Shown one piece after another: positions 46,397-58,638 of a stretch of DNA of 64,000 bases (position 1 is the stretch's first letter; the number at the start of each line of letters is the position of its first letter). This DNA is from Bacillus sp. MYb209 (GTDB lineage Bacteria; Bacillota; Bacilli; Bacillales; Bacillaceae_G): positions 326,143-390,142 of the forward strand of contig NZ_PCNZ01000001.1 of the NCBI RefSeq assembly GCF_002975175.1, in the 5' to 3' direction. The position numbers and the translations under genes were made by a program. Below the pieces are notes generated by a model. That model was given only the letters and a program-made list of their open reading frames with translations. It was not told where the DNA came from and made no database searches.

Positions 46397-46981
46397 TTAC
46401 AACATCCCTTTCGTTGAATTTACACCATTAATGTTGGCATTTTTATCGACTGCCTCTCTAAGCGCTCGACCAAATGCTTTAAATAAAGCTTCAATTTTGT
46501 GATGTGTATTGCTTCCGTATAGAATGCGAGCATGTAATGTAATATTTGCCGCATGAGCAACTGCTCTAAAAAATTCTTCCGTTAATTCTGTGTCAAAATC
46601 TCCAAGCTTCGGATTTGTTAATTCACCTTGAAATACAATATATGAGCGCCCGCTTATATCAATCGCGACAAATCCTAAAGATTCATCCATCGGTACATAC
46701 GCTGAGCCGTAACGGTTAATCCCCTCTTTATTTTGCAATGCTTCTTTCAAGCAAGTTCCGAGTACAATTCCAACATCTTCAACCGTATGATGCGCATCAA
46801 CGAATACATCACCTTCAGCTTCAACTTGCAAACCGAATCTTCCATGCCTAGCAAATAAAGTTAGCATATGATCAAAAAAACCAACTCCCGTTTGCACAGA
46901 AACATTCGTACTTTCATCGAGCTGCAAACTTAATTTAATCTTTGTTTCAGTCGTCTCACGTGCTTGACTGGATTGGCGCAT
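46397..46981 (-). CDS. hisB: Imidazoleglycerol-phosphate dehydratase
   Basis: This 194-residue protein has two metal-binding HHxxED-type motifs, [14 protein letters not shown] and [15 protein letters not shown]. It is the monofunctional form without the phosphatase domain, which here is HisJ. Confidence 0.97.
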   Translation of the reverse strand: MRQSSQARETTETKIKLSLQLDESTNVSVQTGVGFFDHMLTLFARHGRFGLQVEAEGDVFVDAHHTVEDVGIVLGTCLKEALQNKEGINRYGSAYVPMDESLGFVAIDISGRSYIVFQGELTNPKLGDFDTELTEEFFRAVAHAANITLHARILYGSNTHHKIEALFKAFGRALREAVDKNANINGVNSTKGML

Positions 46982-48270
46982 TATTCTTCCTCCTTAAACC
47001 TAATTTGGATCGCTCTTGCGTGTGCATGTAAACCTTCTTTATTTGCAAGTTCTACAATATGATGCTGTACACTTCTTAACGCTTCTTTCGTATAAGAAAC
47101 GAAGCTTGATTTTTTCACAAAATCATCGACGGATAACGGAGAGAAAAACCTTGCCGTTCCACTTGTCGGTAATACGTGATTCGGCCCCGCCAAATAATCT
47201 CCGAGCGGTTCAGGTGCATATGGACCAAGAAAAATTGATCCAGCATGCTTTACATAAGCTAGAGCATTCATTGGCTCTTTTATGTGTAACTCTAAATGTT
47301 CTGGAGCGATTTCATTTGATAAATGAAACGCCTCTTCTAAAGAAGGGACAATAAAAATTGCTCCATTTCTTTTTATTGATTCACGAGCTATTTCACTTCT
47401 TGGTAACGTCTCTAGCTGTCTTTCTATTTCTCTTTCTACTTCTTTAGCAAGCTGTACATTCGTTGTAATACAAATAGCAGTCGCTCTTTCATCATGCTCT
47501 GCTTGTGATAATAAATCCGCAGCAATATAATTGGCATTTCCTGTTTCATCTGCGATAACTACAATTTCTGATGGTCCAGCAATCATATCGATATTGACTA
47601 TCCCATATACTTCTCGCTTCGCTAGAGCAACATACAAATTTCCAGGTCCAACTATTTTATCTACTTTAGGAATCGATTCCGTTCCATATGCTAGAGCAGC
47701 AATTGCTTGAGCACCACCGACCATATAAATTTCATCTACACCTGCAAGACTTGCAGCAGCTAAAATATGCGGATCAATTCCTCCTTGCCTCGGCGGTGTT
47801 ACCATTACAATTTTTTTCACTCCTGCGAGTTTTGCTGGCAATGTATTCATTAATACTGATGAAGGATACGAAGCAGTCCCGCCTGGCACATATACACCTA
47901 CATTTTCTAACGGCCGAATGAGCTGTCCTCTAATTACCCCTTCACTCACGCAATCGAACATAGATTGTCTTTTTTGCTTTTCGTGATACGAGACAATGTT
48001 TTTCTTTGCCTCTTCTAACGCTTCTAAAAAAGCTTGTTCTACAAACTTACTTGCTTGTTTTATTTCTTCTGCACTTACACGAAAATTTTTTATCTCTACA
48101 CCATCAAACTTTTTTGTATAGAACGATACAGCTTCATCTTTACTCTCCCTTACGTTTTGAACAATTTCGCTTACACTTCTTTGAACAGTTTCTTCTATTA
48201 TATTAGCGCTTTCTCGTAGCAATTTTATTTTCGATAAAGCCTCTTGGAAATCTTCAAAAACTATCTCCAT
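46981..48270 (-). CDS. hisD: Histidinol dehydrogenase
   Basis: This 429-residue protein has NAD and zinc regions typical of His[36 protein letters not shown] and APEHLELH. It catalyses the last two oxidations. Its stop shares a base with the hisB start. Confidence 0.97.
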   Translation of the reverse strand: MEIVFEDFQEALSKIKLLRESANIIEETVQRSVSEIVQNVRESKDEAVSFYTKKFDGVEIKNFRVSAEEIKQASKFVEQAFLEALEEAKKNIVSYHEKQKRQSMFDCVSEGVIRGQLIRPLENVGVYVPGGTASYPSSVLMNTLPAKLAGVKKIVMVTPPRQGGIDPHILAAASLAGVDEIYMVGGAQAIAALAYGTESIPKVDKIVGPGNLYVALAKREVYGIVNIDMIAGPSEIVVIADETGNANYIAADLLSQAEHDERATAICITTNVQLAKEVEREIERQLETLPRSEIARESIKRNGAIFIVPSLEEAFHLSNEIAPEHLELHIKEPMNALAYVKHAGSIFLGPYAPEPLGDYLAGPNHVLPTSGTARFFSPLSVDDFVKKSSFVSYTKEALRSVQHHIVELANKEGLHAHARAIQIRFKEEE

Positions 48271-48281
48271 TTAAATTCCCC

Positions 48282-48917
48282 CTATTTCCCTGACAAAATT
48301 TCTTGTTCCATCATATTTATAATACCGAATATTTCGTCTTTTTTAGTTTTCAATGCAGCCTTATTCACAATCATTCGAGCTGATATAGAGCACATTTCCT
48401 CAAATACAATTAACCCGTTTTCTTGTAATGTTTTTCCTGTTTCAACAATATCAACAATTGCATCTGCCAAACCTAGAAGTGGAGCAATCTCTACAGATCC
48501 TTCTATTTTAATAATTTCTACATCCTCCCCTTTATCATGAAAATATGTAGAAGTAATGTGCGGATATTTCGTAGCAATTCGTTTTTTTCGATAACTCTTC
48601 GGATTATACGTAGGAATAGAAGCGACACAAAATTTACACACGCCTACTCCTAAATCCACCATCTCATATATATCTTTCTCAAATTCCATTAATATATCTT
48701 TTCCAACGACTCCAATATCAGCTACGCCATGTTCTACATAAGTAGCAACATCTACCGCTTTCACTAAAATAAATGAAATGTTTGTGTTTTTACTTTTAAA
48801 CACAAGTTTTCTTCCTTTATCTTTGAGCTCCGAACAATCAATTCCAATTTTTTCAAACAGTGGAATAACATGCTTTTCTAATCTTCCTTTCGTTAACGCA
48901 ATTTGAATGTTACGCAT
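48282..48917 (-). CDS. hisG: ATP phosphoribosyltransferase, short catalytic subunit
   Basis: This 211-residue short-form HisG has [14 protein letters not shown] and the PRPP loop [14 protein letters not shown]. It commits PRPP and ATP to histidine synthesis and needs HisZ. ATG 48917 follows GGGGAGGC; the frame extends 14 codons upstream into hisZ without a better site. It overlaps hisZ by 25 bases. Confidence 0.95.
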   Translation of the reverse strand: MRNIQIALTKGRLEKHVIPLFEKIGIDCSELKDKGRKLVFKSKNTNISFILVKAVDVATYVEHGVADIGVVGKDILMEFEKDIYEMVDLGVGVCKFCVASIPTYNPKSYRKKRIATKYPHITSTYFHDKGEDVEIIKIEGSVEIAPLLGLADAIVDIVETGKTLQENGLIVFEEMCSISARMIVNKAALKTKKDEIFGIINMMEQEILSGK

Positions 48918-50155
48918 GAAGCCTCCCCTTCTTTCTGGATGATCCATTTCTCTCTCCATACATATTCCACTAGTGACTCACTCTTCGCCTCAACGACTGT
49001 CATTATTTTATACTTGTTTGCAAATTGAAAAGTATCATTTAAATTAGAGAATAAAGATAACTGGGCATTCTTCCCGTCCTTTTGAAGTAAATTTCGTAAC
49101 CTTTCCCCTTCTGCTAATCTATTTAACTCATAATGAATCATAATATCTATTCTCTTTCGTTTATATGGTTCTTGCTGCTCTTGAAGTGCCTTAACTATTT
49201 GATTTACTTGCACCGCGAGCCCAACAGCTGGCATCATCTCTCCAAAATTTCCAATTAACTCATCATATCTTCCGCCACTAACAATCTCTTCTCCAATTTC
49301 ATATATATACCCTTTGAAAATAACACCCGTATAATAATCCAAATGTTGAACCATACCTAAATCAATTGATATGTAAGAGGCATATCCTAACTGTTCAATT
49401 GTTTCATATATTTCTTTCACTCTTGCAATGGCCATTTTCATTTCATTACTTGAGGCGAGTTTTTCTGCTTCCTCAATAACATCTAAACTCCCGAATAACC
49501 TTGGCAACTTCTCAAGTAATCTTACTGTTTCATCACACCGATCTAATTTTTTTTCTTCGATAAAATTTGAGAGACCGGCATAATTTTTACTCTCAATATA
49601 TGTTCTAAGTAACCTCTCTTCTTCATCATGAATGGAGAGTTTTTTTACAATACATTTATATAACTGCACTTGCCCAATCTCAATTGTAAAAGATTGTACC
49701 TTCAATTTTTGAAGTGCTTGAATTACGCTTATGACACACTCAATTTCCGCTCTTACATTATCAATCCCGATAATTTCAATACCACTTTGTACCATTTCAT
49801 TATATTTTCCAGAAAGAGACTCATTCGCTCGAAATACATTTCCACTATATGTAACTTTAAGAGGAGTGTCCCATCTCTGCGTTCCAATTACTCTTGCTAA
49901 AGGAATTGTCATATCTGGGCGTAAAACGATAATCCGCCCTTTTTCATCAAAAAATTTATACATCTTTTCTTCATCTATTGGCCTATTTTGAAATGCAAAA
50001 ACATCGTAAAATTCAATTGTTGGTGTCCTTATTTCTTCATAACCTCTCTCTAAAAAGGTCCGTCTTAATTTTTGTTCCACTTCTTCAATTAACGTACATT
50101 CTTCGAATAAGTAATCCCTCGTTCCATTCGGATTTGCACGCTTCCACTTTGTCAT
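48893..50155 (-). CDS. hisZ: ATP phosphoribosyltransferase regulatory subunit
   Basis: This 420-residue HisRS-like paralogue has [12 protein letters not shown], motif 2-like [13 protein letters not shown] and [13 protein letters not shown], but no anticodon-binding tRNA synthetase context. It forms the HisG-HisZ hetero-oligomer and confers histidine feedback. First enzyme gene of the operon, 62 bp after the leader terminator. Confidence 0.95.
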   Translation of the reverse strand: MTKWKRANPNGTRDYLFEECTLIEEVEQKLRRTFLERGYEEIRTPTIEFYDVFAFQNRPIDEEKMYKFFDEKGRIIVLRPDMTIPLARVIGTQRWDTPLKVTYSGNVFRANESLSGKYNEMVQSGIEIIGIDNVRAEIECVISVIQALQKLKVQSFTIEIGQVQLYKCIVKKLSIHDEEERLLRTYIESKNYAGLSNFIEEKKLDRCDETVRLLEKLPRLFGSLDVIEEAEKLASSNEMKMAIARVKEIYETIEQLGYASYISIDLGMVQHLDYYTGVIFKGYIYEIGEEIVSGGRYDELIGNFGEMMPAVGLAVQVNQIVKALQEQQEPYKRKRIDIMIHYELNRLAEGERLRNLLQKDGKNAQLSLFSNLNDTFQFANKYKIMTVVEAKSESLVEYVWREKWIIQKEGEASCVTFKLR

Positions 50156-50216
50156 CTCATTTCACACACCTTTCCTTCTCTAATGTATGCTCATTCCATT
50201 CACCTAAACCGAAAAT

Positions 50217-50320
50217 AAAAAGAGCCTTGTAGAAAAATACCTACAAGGCTCTTTAGTAGAGTGTAGGTACAACGGGAATAACCCTTGTGCCTACACGTTT
50301 TCACGTTAGGTTCAAGGGTT
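50217..50320 (-). promoter_or_regulatory. Candidate his transcription attenuator
   Basis: After the leader-peptide stop the minus-strand RNA can form two exclusive states. State A is a long hairpin starting AACCCTTG and ending CAAGGGTT, with CCTA/TAGG and ACGT-GAAA-ACGT inside; this frees CCTACAC to pair with TGTAGG and break the terminator. State B is GTGTAGG / CCTACAC with ACAAGGG / CCCGTTGT inside, which leaves the terminator (AAAGAGCCTTGTAG / CTACAAGGCTCTTT, U-run) free. Pairings are read by eye. Confidence 0.7.
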
Positions 50321-50374
50321 TCATGTATGATGATGTAGTTGTGTAAGCATTTTAATAGATTGCACGATATTCAT
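50321..50374 (-). CDS. his operon leader peptide
   Basis: This 17-residue frame, MNIVQSIKMLTQLHHHT, has three consecutive His codons (CAT) near its end. AGGAGAAAGGGAG precedes ATG 50374. It begins about 30 nt after the predicted transcription start and stops directly before the first attenuator strand. Ribosome stalling at His codons would sense histidyl-tRNA. Confidence 0.75.
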   Translation of the reverse strand: MNIVQSIKMLTQLHHHT

Positions 50375-50408
50375 AATACTTACTCCCTTTCTCCTCTGAT
50401 TTTCACAT

Positions 50409-50437
50409 AGTATATAACAGTTAATTCTGAATGTAAA
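50409..50437 (-). promoter_or_regulatory. Sigma-A promoter of the his operon
   Basis: TTTACA, 17-bp spacer and TATACT, between leuD and the leader peptide. Confidence 0.75.
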
Positions 50438-50462
50438 TAGATTTTTAATATTCCGTCTTTTA

Positions 50463-51044
50463 TTAATATAAGGCTATCTCTCTTTCATACTCTCCAATTT
50501 CTCGTTCGTATTGCATCGTAATGCTAATTTCATCTAAACCATTTAATAATTTCTCTTTCCACATTTTCTCGATTGTAAAATGAAACCTATGCGTATTCGT
50601 TGTAATTACCTCATTCTCTAAATCTACTTCTATTTGTTCTCTCGTATCCGTTTTAGCAAGTTGTTCACGCATTTCTTTATCCATTACAATCGGCAACATA
50701 CCATTTTTCATGCAATTCATATAAAAAATATCTGCAAATCCCCCGGCGATAATAACGCGGAAACCATAATCAGCAAGCGCCCACGGAGCATGTTCTCTTG
50801 AAGAACCGCACCCAAAATTATCACCCGTAATTAATATACTTGCTCCTTTTCGTTCTTGCGCATTAAGAGGGAAATTAGGATTTTCATGGCGCTCATTATC
50901 ATAACGCCACTCATCAAATAAATATTTTCCAAATCCCGTCCTTTCAATTCTCTTTAAATATTGCTTCGGAATAATTTGATCTGTATCAATGTTATCATTC
51001 ATAAGTACTGCGGCAGTACCTTTATGAATACGAAATGGCTCCAT
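50463..51044 (-). CDS. leuD: 3-isopropylmalate dehydratase small subunit
   Basis: This 193-residue protein has the swivel-domain motif [17 protein letters not shown]. With LeuC it isomerises isopropylmalate. ATG 51044 has AAAGGAG 7 nt upstream (a second ATG lies at 51047). It overlaps the leuC end. No terminator follows before the his promoter. Confidence 0.95.
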   Translation of the reverse strand: MEPFRIHKGTAAVLMNDNIDTDQIIPKQYLKRIERTGFGKYLFDEWRYDNERHENPNFPLNAQERKGASILITGDNFGCGSSREHAPWALADYGFRVIIAGGFADIFYMNCMKNGMLPIVMDKEMREQLAKTDTREQIEVDLENEVITTNTHRFHFTIEKMWKEKLLNGLDEISITMQYEREIGEYEREIALY

Positions 51045-52416
51045 CATAATTCTCCTTTCTAATATCAACAAAATGACCATATAACGCAGCCGCTGCTGCC
51101 ATAGCTGGGCTTACTAAATGTGTTCGTGCTCCTTTCCCTTGCCTTCCTTCAAAATTACGATTTGAAGTAGATGCACAATGTTCCCCTTCAGGCACTTGAT
51201 CCGGATTCATTCCAAGACACATTGAACATCCAGGCTCTCTCCATTCAAATCCCGCTTCTTCAAATATGTGATGTAATCCTTTTTGCATCGCTGCTTCTCT
51301 TATCCTTTTAGAACCAGGCACAACGAGGGCTCGCACACCGTCTTTCACTTTTTTCCCTTTTACAACAGATGCTGCAATTTCTAAATCAGATAATCGAGAA
51401 TTTGTACAAGACCCAATGAAGACATGCTGAACTGGAATTTCAAAAGTACTTTGTCCAGGACTCAATCCCATATACGAATATGCTCTTTCATCATTTTTAT
51501 CATGTTTTTCTGGTAATTTTTCATCAATTCGAACACCCATACTAGGATTTGTTCCCCAAGTGACATACGGTGCTAAATCCGTAACATCTATCGAAATATG
51601 TAAATCATAAATTGCATCTAAATCTGTATAAAGCTCCGACCATTTTCCCATAAACGTTTCATAGTCTTTCGGTGCATATTCACGCCCTTTTACATAAGAA
51701 AATGTTTTCTCATCTGGTGCAATGATGCCAGCTTTCGCTCCCCCTTCAATTGTCATATTGCAAAGTGTCATTCTCTCTTCCATTTCCATAGCATGAATCG
51801 TCTCACCGTAAAATTCCATTACATACCCAGTTCCAACTGCTACACCGTACTTTGAAAGGAGATGCAAAATAATATCCTTTGCATAAACGCCTTTTGGTAA
51901 CTTTCCTTTTAATTCAATTCCCATCGCTTTCGGCTTTCGTTGCCACAACGTTTGCGTTGCTAATACATGTTCTACCTCACTCGTACCAATGCCAAATGCT
52001 AACGCTCCGAAAGCACCGTGGGTTGCTGTATGACTATCACCACAAACAATCGTTTTCCCTGGCTGTGTGAGTCCAAGTTCTGGTCCTATAACGTGAACGA
52101 TTCCTTGCTCTTCATCACCAATATCAGCTAATGACACCTGAAATTGTTTACAGTTCTCACGAAGTGTATCCAATTGCTGCTTCGCAATACGATCGGTAAT
52201 ATTCCAAACATCTATCGTTGGAATATTATGGTCCATCGTTGCAAACGTTAATTCCGGTCTCCGTACAGTTCGATTTGCAAGCCGCAAGCCTTCAAAGGCT
52301 TGCGGTGACGTTACTTCATGAACGAGATGAAGATCGATATATAATAAATCCAATCCATTTTCATTCGTTGCAACTACATGTCTTTCCCAAAGCTTATCTA
52401 GTAATCTTTTTCCCAT
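51022..52416 (-). CDS. leuC: 3-isopropylmalate dehydratase large subunit
   Basis: This 464-residue aconitase-family protein has [4Fe-4S] ligands in GSCTNSR and CSMCLG, plus [14 protein letters not shown]. It shares one base with the leuB stop. Confidence 0.96.
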   Translation of the reverse strand: MGKRLLDKLWERHVVATNENGLDLLYIDLHLVHEVTSPQAFEGLRLANRTVRRPELTFATMDHNIPTIDVWNITDRIAKQQLDTLRENCKQFQVSLADIGDEEQGIVHVIGPELGLTQPGKTIVCGDSHTATHGAFGALAFGIGTSEVEHVLATQTLWQRKPKAMGIELKGKLPKGVYAKDIILHLLSKYGVAVGTGYVMEFYGETIHAMEMEERMTLCNMTIEGGAKAGIIAPDEKTFSYVKGREYAPKDYETFMGKWSELYTDLDAIYDLHISIDVTDLAPYVTWGTNPSMGVRIDEKLPEKHDKNDERAYSYMGLSPGQSTFEIPVQHVFIGSCTNSRLSDLEIAASVVKGKKVKDGVRALVVPGSKRIREAAMQKGLHHIFEEAGFEWREPGCSMCLGMNPDQVPEGEHCASTSNRNFEGRQGKGARTHLVSPAMAAAAALYGHFVDIRKENYDGAISYS

Positions 52417-53480
52417 TATCGTCCTCTCCCTACTAGCGCTTGCTCTTCCATTTCTTGAATAACCGCTTTCGTAAATGAAGTTGTCGTCTCATCTCCCCCA
52501 ATATCAGCTGTACATTTTCCAGATTGAAGAACTGCAGATATTGCAGATTCAATTGCATACCCTTCTCTCGTTAATCCAAATGATTGCCCCAGCATCATCG
52601 CAACTGAACGCATCATCGCAATTGGATTTGCTTTATTTTTCCCTGCAATATCTGGTGCTGATCCGTGAATAGGCTCATATAAAGACGGCCCGTTTTCCGC
52701 ATGACTCGCTGATGGAAGCATTCCTAATGACCCAGCTAATACAGAAGCCTCGTCACTTAAAATGTCACCAAATAAATTTTCTGTTACGATAACGTCAAAT
52801 CTCCTTGGGTTCCGAATTAACTCCATAGCAGCTGCATCTACTAAAATATGCTCTAATTCAACACCTGGATAACGTAGTGCTACTTCTTCTGCCACAGTTC
52901 TCCATAGTTTGCTAGACTCTAAAACATTCGCCTTATCAATGGACGTTACTTTTTTCTGTCTCTTACTCGCTAATTGAAAAGCATACGAAACGATGCGTTC
53001 AATTTCATGACGATGGTACGTAAGTGTATCAGTTGCCGATTCTTCCGTTCTTTCTTTCGGATAAGAGAAATAAATACCACCTGTTAGTTCACGAACGACA
53101 ACGAAGTCAATTTCATCAGTATTTTTTAATGGTGATAAATGCGAGGTTGCACTTTCTACCGTCACAGGACGAACGTTTGCAAATACACCAAGCCCTTTTC
53201 TCAGAGCTAGTAAGCCTTTTTCCGGTCTTTCTTTCGCAGCGTCCCACCGTGGTCCACCAACTGCTCCAAGTAATACTGCATCACTCGCTAAACAAGCTGC
53301 AAGCGTTCGTTGTGGCAATGGCTGCCCGCTTAAATCAATAGCAGCTCCGCCAAAGTGCTCATCCTGCAAATAAAAACGATGACCGTATAATCTCTCTACC
53401 ATATACAATACTTCTTTCGCACTTTCCATAATTTCCGGCCCTACACCATCACCAGCTAAACAAACGATACGTTTTTCCAA
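52416..53480 (-). CDS. leuB: 3-isopropylmalate dehydrogenase
   Basis: This 354-residue protein has the isocitrate/isopropylmalate dehydrogenase fold with [40 protein letters not shown] and [15 protein letters not shown] 53480 lies 8 nt after AAGGGG and gives the normal N-terminus [10 protein letters not shown]; the in-frame GTG at 53489 is inside the spacer. A hairpin and a CodY-like site lie between it and leuA. Confidence 0.95.
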   Translation of the reverse strand: MEKRIVCLAGDGVGPEIMESAKEVLYMVERLYGHRFYLQDEHFGGAAIDLSGQPLPQRTLAACLASDAVLLGAVGGPRWDAAKERPEKGLLALRKGLGVFANVRPVTVESATSHLSPLKNTDEIDFVVVRELTGGIYFSYPKERTEESATDTLTYHRHEIERIVSYAFQLASKRQKKVTSIDKANVLESSKLWRTVAEEVALRYPGVELEHILVDAAAMELIRNPRRFDVIVTENLFGDILSDEASVLAGSLGMLPSASHAENGPSLYEPIHGSAPDIAGKNKANPIAMMRSVAMMLGQSFGLTREGYAIESAISAVLQSGKCTADIGGDETTTSFTKAVIQEMEEQALVGRGR

Positions 53481-53500
53481 TTCGAGCACCCCTTTGACTG

Positions 53501-53515
53501 AATTTTCAGAACTTT
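53501..53515. promoter_or_regulatory. CodY-like site between leuA and leuB
   Basis: AATTTTCAGAACTTT matches the CodY consensus AATTTTCWGAAAATT at 13 of 15 positions and lies just upstream of the leuB start. Confidence 0.45.
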
Positions 53516-53520
53516 ATTTC

Positions 53521-53550
53521 GATAGGTGGGGAAAGACTTCCTCACCTATC
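53521..53550 (-). repeat. Intercistronic hairpin leuA-leuB
   Basis: GATAGGTG and CACCTATC flank a GGAA/TTCC inner stem, with no U-run after it. It is more likely an mRNA processing or stabilising element than a terminator. Confidence 0.6.
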
Positions 53551-53556
53551 AAATAC

Positions 53557-55077
53557 TTATTTCACAAGAGTTATAAAAGATTTCAATTTTCCAGCCGCAT
53601 GGACATACGCTCTCGCCGATGCTTCTAATACGTCTTGTGCAACACCAAAACCTGATACTTGATGCGTTCCTTCTTTTAATTCAACATGTACATGAGCAAG
53701 TGCATCTTGACCTTGCGTAATAGATTGGATGCGATAATCCGCCAATTCACATTCTAATCCTAAAATTCTTTGAATTGCATTATAAATCGCTTCAATACTT
53801 CCAGAACCAGTTGCTGCATCTTCGTATACATTTCCTTCCTCATCTTTCAGTACAACTGTTGCGCACTGTGTACTATTTGATACGAAGTGTACTTGCAATT
53901 GTGTAATGCTATATTGTTGTGCCGAAAATGCTGCTTCACCAAGCATAAGCGCACGTAAATCTTCTTCTGTAATTTCCTTTTTTCGATCAGCTAATTTTTT
54001 AAATGCTTCAAATATAGCATCTCGTTCTTCGTTCGTAAATTCATAGCCAAGTTCTTTCATTTTTTCGGTAAATGCATGACGTCCAGAATGTTTTCCAAGT
54101 ACAAATAGGTTTTGAGATTCACCTATAAGCGCCGGTTCAATAATTTCATATGTCGTCACTTCTTTTAAAACACCATCTTGATGAATACCTGATTCATGAG
54201 CGAATGCATTTGCTCCAACAATCGCTTTATTTTTCGGTACAATCATACCTGTTAAACGACTTACCAATGTGCTTGTCGCTTTAATTTCTTTTAACGTCAT
54301 AGAGGATTCTGCTTCATAGAAATCTTTTCTAATATGGAGAGCAACTGCGACTTCTTCTAAGGCTGCATTTCCTGCCCTTTCTCCAATTCCGTTAATCGTT
54401 CCTTCTACTTGTAACGCTCCGCCTTCAACTGCAGCTAACGAATTCGCTACTGCCATCCCAAGATCATCGTGACAGTGACAAGAGAAAATTGCTTTTTCAT
54501 ACGAAGGAACGGATTCTTGTAAATATTTAAAAAGAGAATAATATTCTTCTGGATTCGTATATCCAACTGTATCAGGAATATTGATTACATTCGCTCCTGC
54601 ACGAATCGCTACTTCTACTGCTTCAGCTAAAAATGCTCTCGATGTTCTTGTCGCATCTTCTGCTGAAAATTGTACTGTTGGAAATAATGATTTTCCGAGT
54701 GTAACTGAGCGATGAATGCTATCTAATACATCTTCTTTAGACATACAAAGCTTATATTTCATATGAATATCACTCGTAGCTAAAAATACGTGTAAACGAG
54801 GCGAGACAGCACCTTTCACTGCGTCATATGCTCTTCGAATATCGCTTTCCTTTGCTCTAGCTAAACTCATAACCGTAGCACTTTGAATGGTATTTGCGAT
54901 ACGTTTTACCGATTGAAAATCACCTTCAGAAGCCGCTGCGAATCCAGCTTCCATTACATTAATTCCAAGTCTCTCTAGTTGCCTCGCAATTTGTAATTTT
55001 TCTTGTTCATTTAAATTAACTCCTGGTGATTGTTCGCCATCACGAAGCGTCGTATCCATGAACAAAATCTGCTTCAT
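53557..55077 (-). CDS. leuA: 2-isopropylmalate synthase
   Basis: This 506-residue protein has a HMGL-type barrel with [24 protein letters not shown] and [15 protein letters not shown], then the C-terminal regulatory domain that binds leucine. It condenses 2-ketoisovalerate with acetyl-CoA. It lies one base after ilvC. Confidence 0.96.
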   Translation of the reverse strand: MKQILFMDTTLRDGEQSPGVNLNEQEKLQIARQLERLGINVMEAGFAAASEGDFQSVKRIANTIQSATVMSLARAKESDIRRAYDAVKGAVSPRLHVFLATSDIHMKYKLCMSKEDVLDSIHRSVTLGKSLFPTVQFSAEDATRTSRAFLAEAVEVAIRAGANVINIPDTVGYTNPEEYYSLFKYLQESVPSYEKAIFSCHCHDDLGMAVANSLAAVEGGALQVEGTINGIGERAGNAALEEVAVALHIRKDFYEAESSMTLKEIKATSTLVSRLTGMIVPKNKAIVGANAFAHESGIHQDGVLKEVTTYEIIEPALIGESQNLFVLGKHSGRHAFTEKMKELGYEFTNEERDAIFEAFKKLADRKKEITEEDLRALMLGEAAFSAQQYSITQLQVHFVSNSTQCATVVLKDEEGNVYEDAATGSGSIEAIYNAIQRILGLECELADYRIQSITQGQDALAHVHVELKEGTHQVSGFGVAQDVLEASARAYVHAAGKLKSFITLVK

Positions 55078-55078
55078 A

Positions 55079-56101
<1,023 letters not shown>

Positions 56102-56116
56102 CTATTTTTTAAATAA

Positions 56117-56626
56117 TTATTGAATTAACATAACTTGTTTATCTTGTTTTTTCATACTACGTGTAAATGCCGTTACACCTGTTCTAGCAATTTCTTTCAA
56201 ACCGTATGGACGAAGTAATTCAATTAACGCTTCTACTTTCTCCTGAGTACCTGTTACTTGCACCACTATGGAATCCTTCCCAACATCTATTACAGTGGCT
56301 CGAAATGGTTCAATTAAACTATATAATTCTGCTCTTGCTACAGACGTTGCTACTTTAATAAGTGCAAGTTCTCTAGCGATCATCGCTTCTTCTGTAATAT
56401 CTGATACTTTCAGTACATCGATTTGCTTATGAAGTTGTTTAATTAACTGCTCAACTTGCTGTTCATTTTCAACGTGTACAACAATCGTCATTCTCGAAAT
56501 ATCCGATGATTCCGTATGACCTACTGAAATACTTTCAATATTAAAATGTCTACGTGTCATAACACCTGTAATTCGATTTAACACACCGCTTTGATTTCGA
56601 ACTGTCGCTGTTACAATTCTCTTCAC
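56117..56626 (-). CDS. ilvN: Acetolactate synthase, small regulatory subunit
   Basis: This 169-residue protein has an ACT domain ([19 protein letters not shown]) and a second C-terminal domain. It confers valine feedback. GTG 56626 overlaps the ilvB stop by 4 bases. Confidence 0.93.
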   Translation of the reverse strand: MKRIVTATVRNQSGVLNRITGVMTRRHFNIESISVGHTESSDISRMTIVVHVENEQQVEQLIKQLHKQIDVLKVSDITEEAMIARELALIKVATSVARAELYSLIEPFRATVIDVGKDSIVVQVTGTQEKVEALIELLRPYGLKEIARTGVTAFTRSMKKQDKQVMLIQ

Positions 56627-58323
56627 CTTTTCTCCACTCCCTCCATTTGGTGAACCCCTTTCCCTGGGGCAACCATCGGCATAACCTTTTCAGATTGAAG
56701 TACACGGCAATCAATTACAACAGGCTCTCTTAATTCAATTGCATACTGTAATTGTTGCTTTGCAAGAAGTGGGTCTTCAATACGAATACCTTTTATGCCA
56801 TATGCATTGGCAAGCGCGACAAAATCTGGTTGGCATGAAAGTAAGGAGTGCGAATATCGCCTATTATAAAATTCCTCTTGCCATTGTCTTACCATCCCTA
56901 AAGCTTCATTATTTAAAATAAAAACTTTAACTGGTAAAGAATGCTCTTTTAACACACTAAGTTCTTGTAGTGTCATTTGAAATCCAGCATCACCGACAAT
57001 TGCAATAACTAGTTCTTCAGGCTTTGCGATTTGTGCACCTATTGCTGCTGGAAACCCGAATCCCATTGTTCCTAATCCTCCAGAGGTTACCCATCTATCT
57101 GGGTTTTTCAGTGGATAATATTGAGCTGCCCACATTTGATGTTGCCCAACATCTGTTGTTACAATCGCTTCTCCTTTCGTAATTTCATATAACATATCAA
57201 TTGCATATTGAGGTTTAATACGTTCCGAATGTTCTTTGTAAGCAAGAGGGTATTTTTCTTTTCTACTATTCAATAACGAAAGCCAATCATTGTGATCTAC
57301 TTCCCCTTCTTTAAAAGTGAGTAGAGCTTCTAATGCTTGCTTCGCACTTGCAACAATAGGAATTTCAGTCGGCACATTTTTCCCAATTTCCGCTGGATCA
57401 ATATCTATATGTGCGACAATCGCTTCTTTAGCAAAATAAGCTAAATTCCCAGTAAGACGATCATCAAATCTTGCGCCTATATTAATAAGTAAGTCACATT
57501 CATATAACGCCATATTTGCGGTGTATGAACCGTGCATTCCTCCCATCCCTAAAAATAGTTCATCATCTGGCGGAAACCCACCAAGACCAAGTAATGTATG
57601 AACAACTGGAATATGATATTTGCGAGCAAAACTTGTTAATTCTTTCGATGCTTTCGCATGCAATACACCTGCTCCAGCTAAAATTAATGGCTTTTTTGAG
57701 ACCTCAATCGCTTGTAATAATTTGTTTATTTGTAGTAGATTCGGTTCATAATTAGGCTGGTATCCTGGTAAATCCATTTGTACGTCGCTACATCTCTCGC
57801 CTTGCTCTACGACCATATCTTTCGGAAGATCAATTACGACTGGGCCTGGTCTTCCTGTTCTAGCAATATGAAACGCTTCTTTAATAATTCGAGGTAAATC
57901 CGATGCTTTTCGCACTTGATAATTATGTTTTGTCACCGGCATCGTAAGCCCCATAATATCTGCTTCTTGGAAAGCATCACTTCCGATTAACGTTGTTGCT
58001 ACTTGCCCTGTAAATACAACAAGCGGTAATGAATCAATCATCGCATCAGCTAGACCAGTAATAACATTTGTAGCACCCGGTCCACTTGTTGCAATTACCA
58101 CTCCTGGATTTCCTGTAATTCTTGCATATCCTTCAGCAGCATGAATTGCACCTTGCTCATGCCTTGTTAAAATATGTGGAATTTCACAATCATAAAGCGC
58201 ATCATATAGAGGTAAAACCGCACCACCTGGATAACCGAAAATCACTTCTACTTCTTCCTTTTCTAGCGCTTCTAACAATAGCTGTGCACCAGTTGCCAGT
58301 TTCTCTTCCGTTTTTGCAGACAT
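56623..58323 (-). CDS. ilvB: Acetolactate synthase, large catalytic subunit
   Basis: This 566-residue ThDP enzyme has [17 protein letters not shown], the catalytic Glu in [17 protein letters not shown] and the ThDP motif IVGDAGFQM...[11 protein letters not shown] 58323 is 12 nt from GGGGG, a long spacing; the in-frame ATG at 58353 has no site. It follows the T-box terminator directly. Confidence 0.94.
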   Translation of the reverse strand: MSAKTEEKLATGAQLLLEALEKEEVEVIFGYPGGAVLPLYDALYDCEIPHILTRHEQGAIHAAEGYARITGNPGVVIATSGPGATNVITGLADAMIDSLPLVVFTGQVATTLIGSDAFQEADIMGLTMPVTKHNYQVRKASDLPRIIKEAFHIARTGRPGPVVIDLPKDMVVEQGERCSDVQMDLPGYQPNYEPNLLQINKLLQAIEVSKKPLILAGAGVLHAKASKELTSFARKYHIPVVHTLLGLGGFPPDDELFLGMGGMHGSYTANMALYECDLLINIGARFDDRLTGNLAYFAKEAIVAHIDIDPAEIGKNVPTEIPIVASAKQALEALLTFKEGEVDHNDWLSLLNSRKEKYPLAYKEHSERIKPQYAIDMLYEITKGEAIVTTDVGQHQMWAAQYYPLKNPDRWVTSGGLGTMGFGFPAAIGAQIAKPEELVIAIVGDAGFQMTLQELSVLKEHSLPVKVFILNNEALGMVRQWQEEFYNRRYSHSLLSCQPDFVALANAYGIKGIRIEDPLLAKQQLQYAIELREPVVIDCRVLQSEKVMPMVAPGKGVHQMEGVEKR

Positions 58324-58361
58324 TTTTCTTATAAGCCCCCTTTTTTTAAACATTTATAAAA

Positions 58362-58620
58362 TAAAAAATCCTACGTCCACACTCCAGCTATGTGCTGAAG
58401 GGACGAAAGATTTCGCGGTACCACCCTTCTTTGCAAGATTACTCTTGCCTCAGTGACTCGGGATGAGTCTAGCTAATAACGGAGCTACCGTCTAAGCCTA
58501 AACAAACGCTTCAGCTTAGCACTCAAGGGTGATGTTCGTCGACGTGAACCATCGGTTTCCAGCAACCACCGACTCTCTGTGAGGCTTCACAGTCAACTAC
58601 TCCTCCCTATCAACGCTTTA
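58362..58620 (-). promoter_or_regulatory. T-box leader of ilvBNC-leuABCD
   Basis: Minus-strand features are GGAGTAGTTGAC, AGAGAGTCGG, GCTGGAAACCG, a GAACATCACCC specifier region (ATC complement at 58532-58534), the T-box AAGGGTGGTACCGCG (58414-58428), and a terminator arm pair CGTCC / GGACG with AATCC..GGATTTTTT. The specifier is read as ATC (Ile). It sits between ilvE and ilvB, so it gates ilvB onward and any transcript coming from ilvE. Confidence 0.92.
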
Positions 58621-58638
58621 TCATGTCATAAAGAGCTA

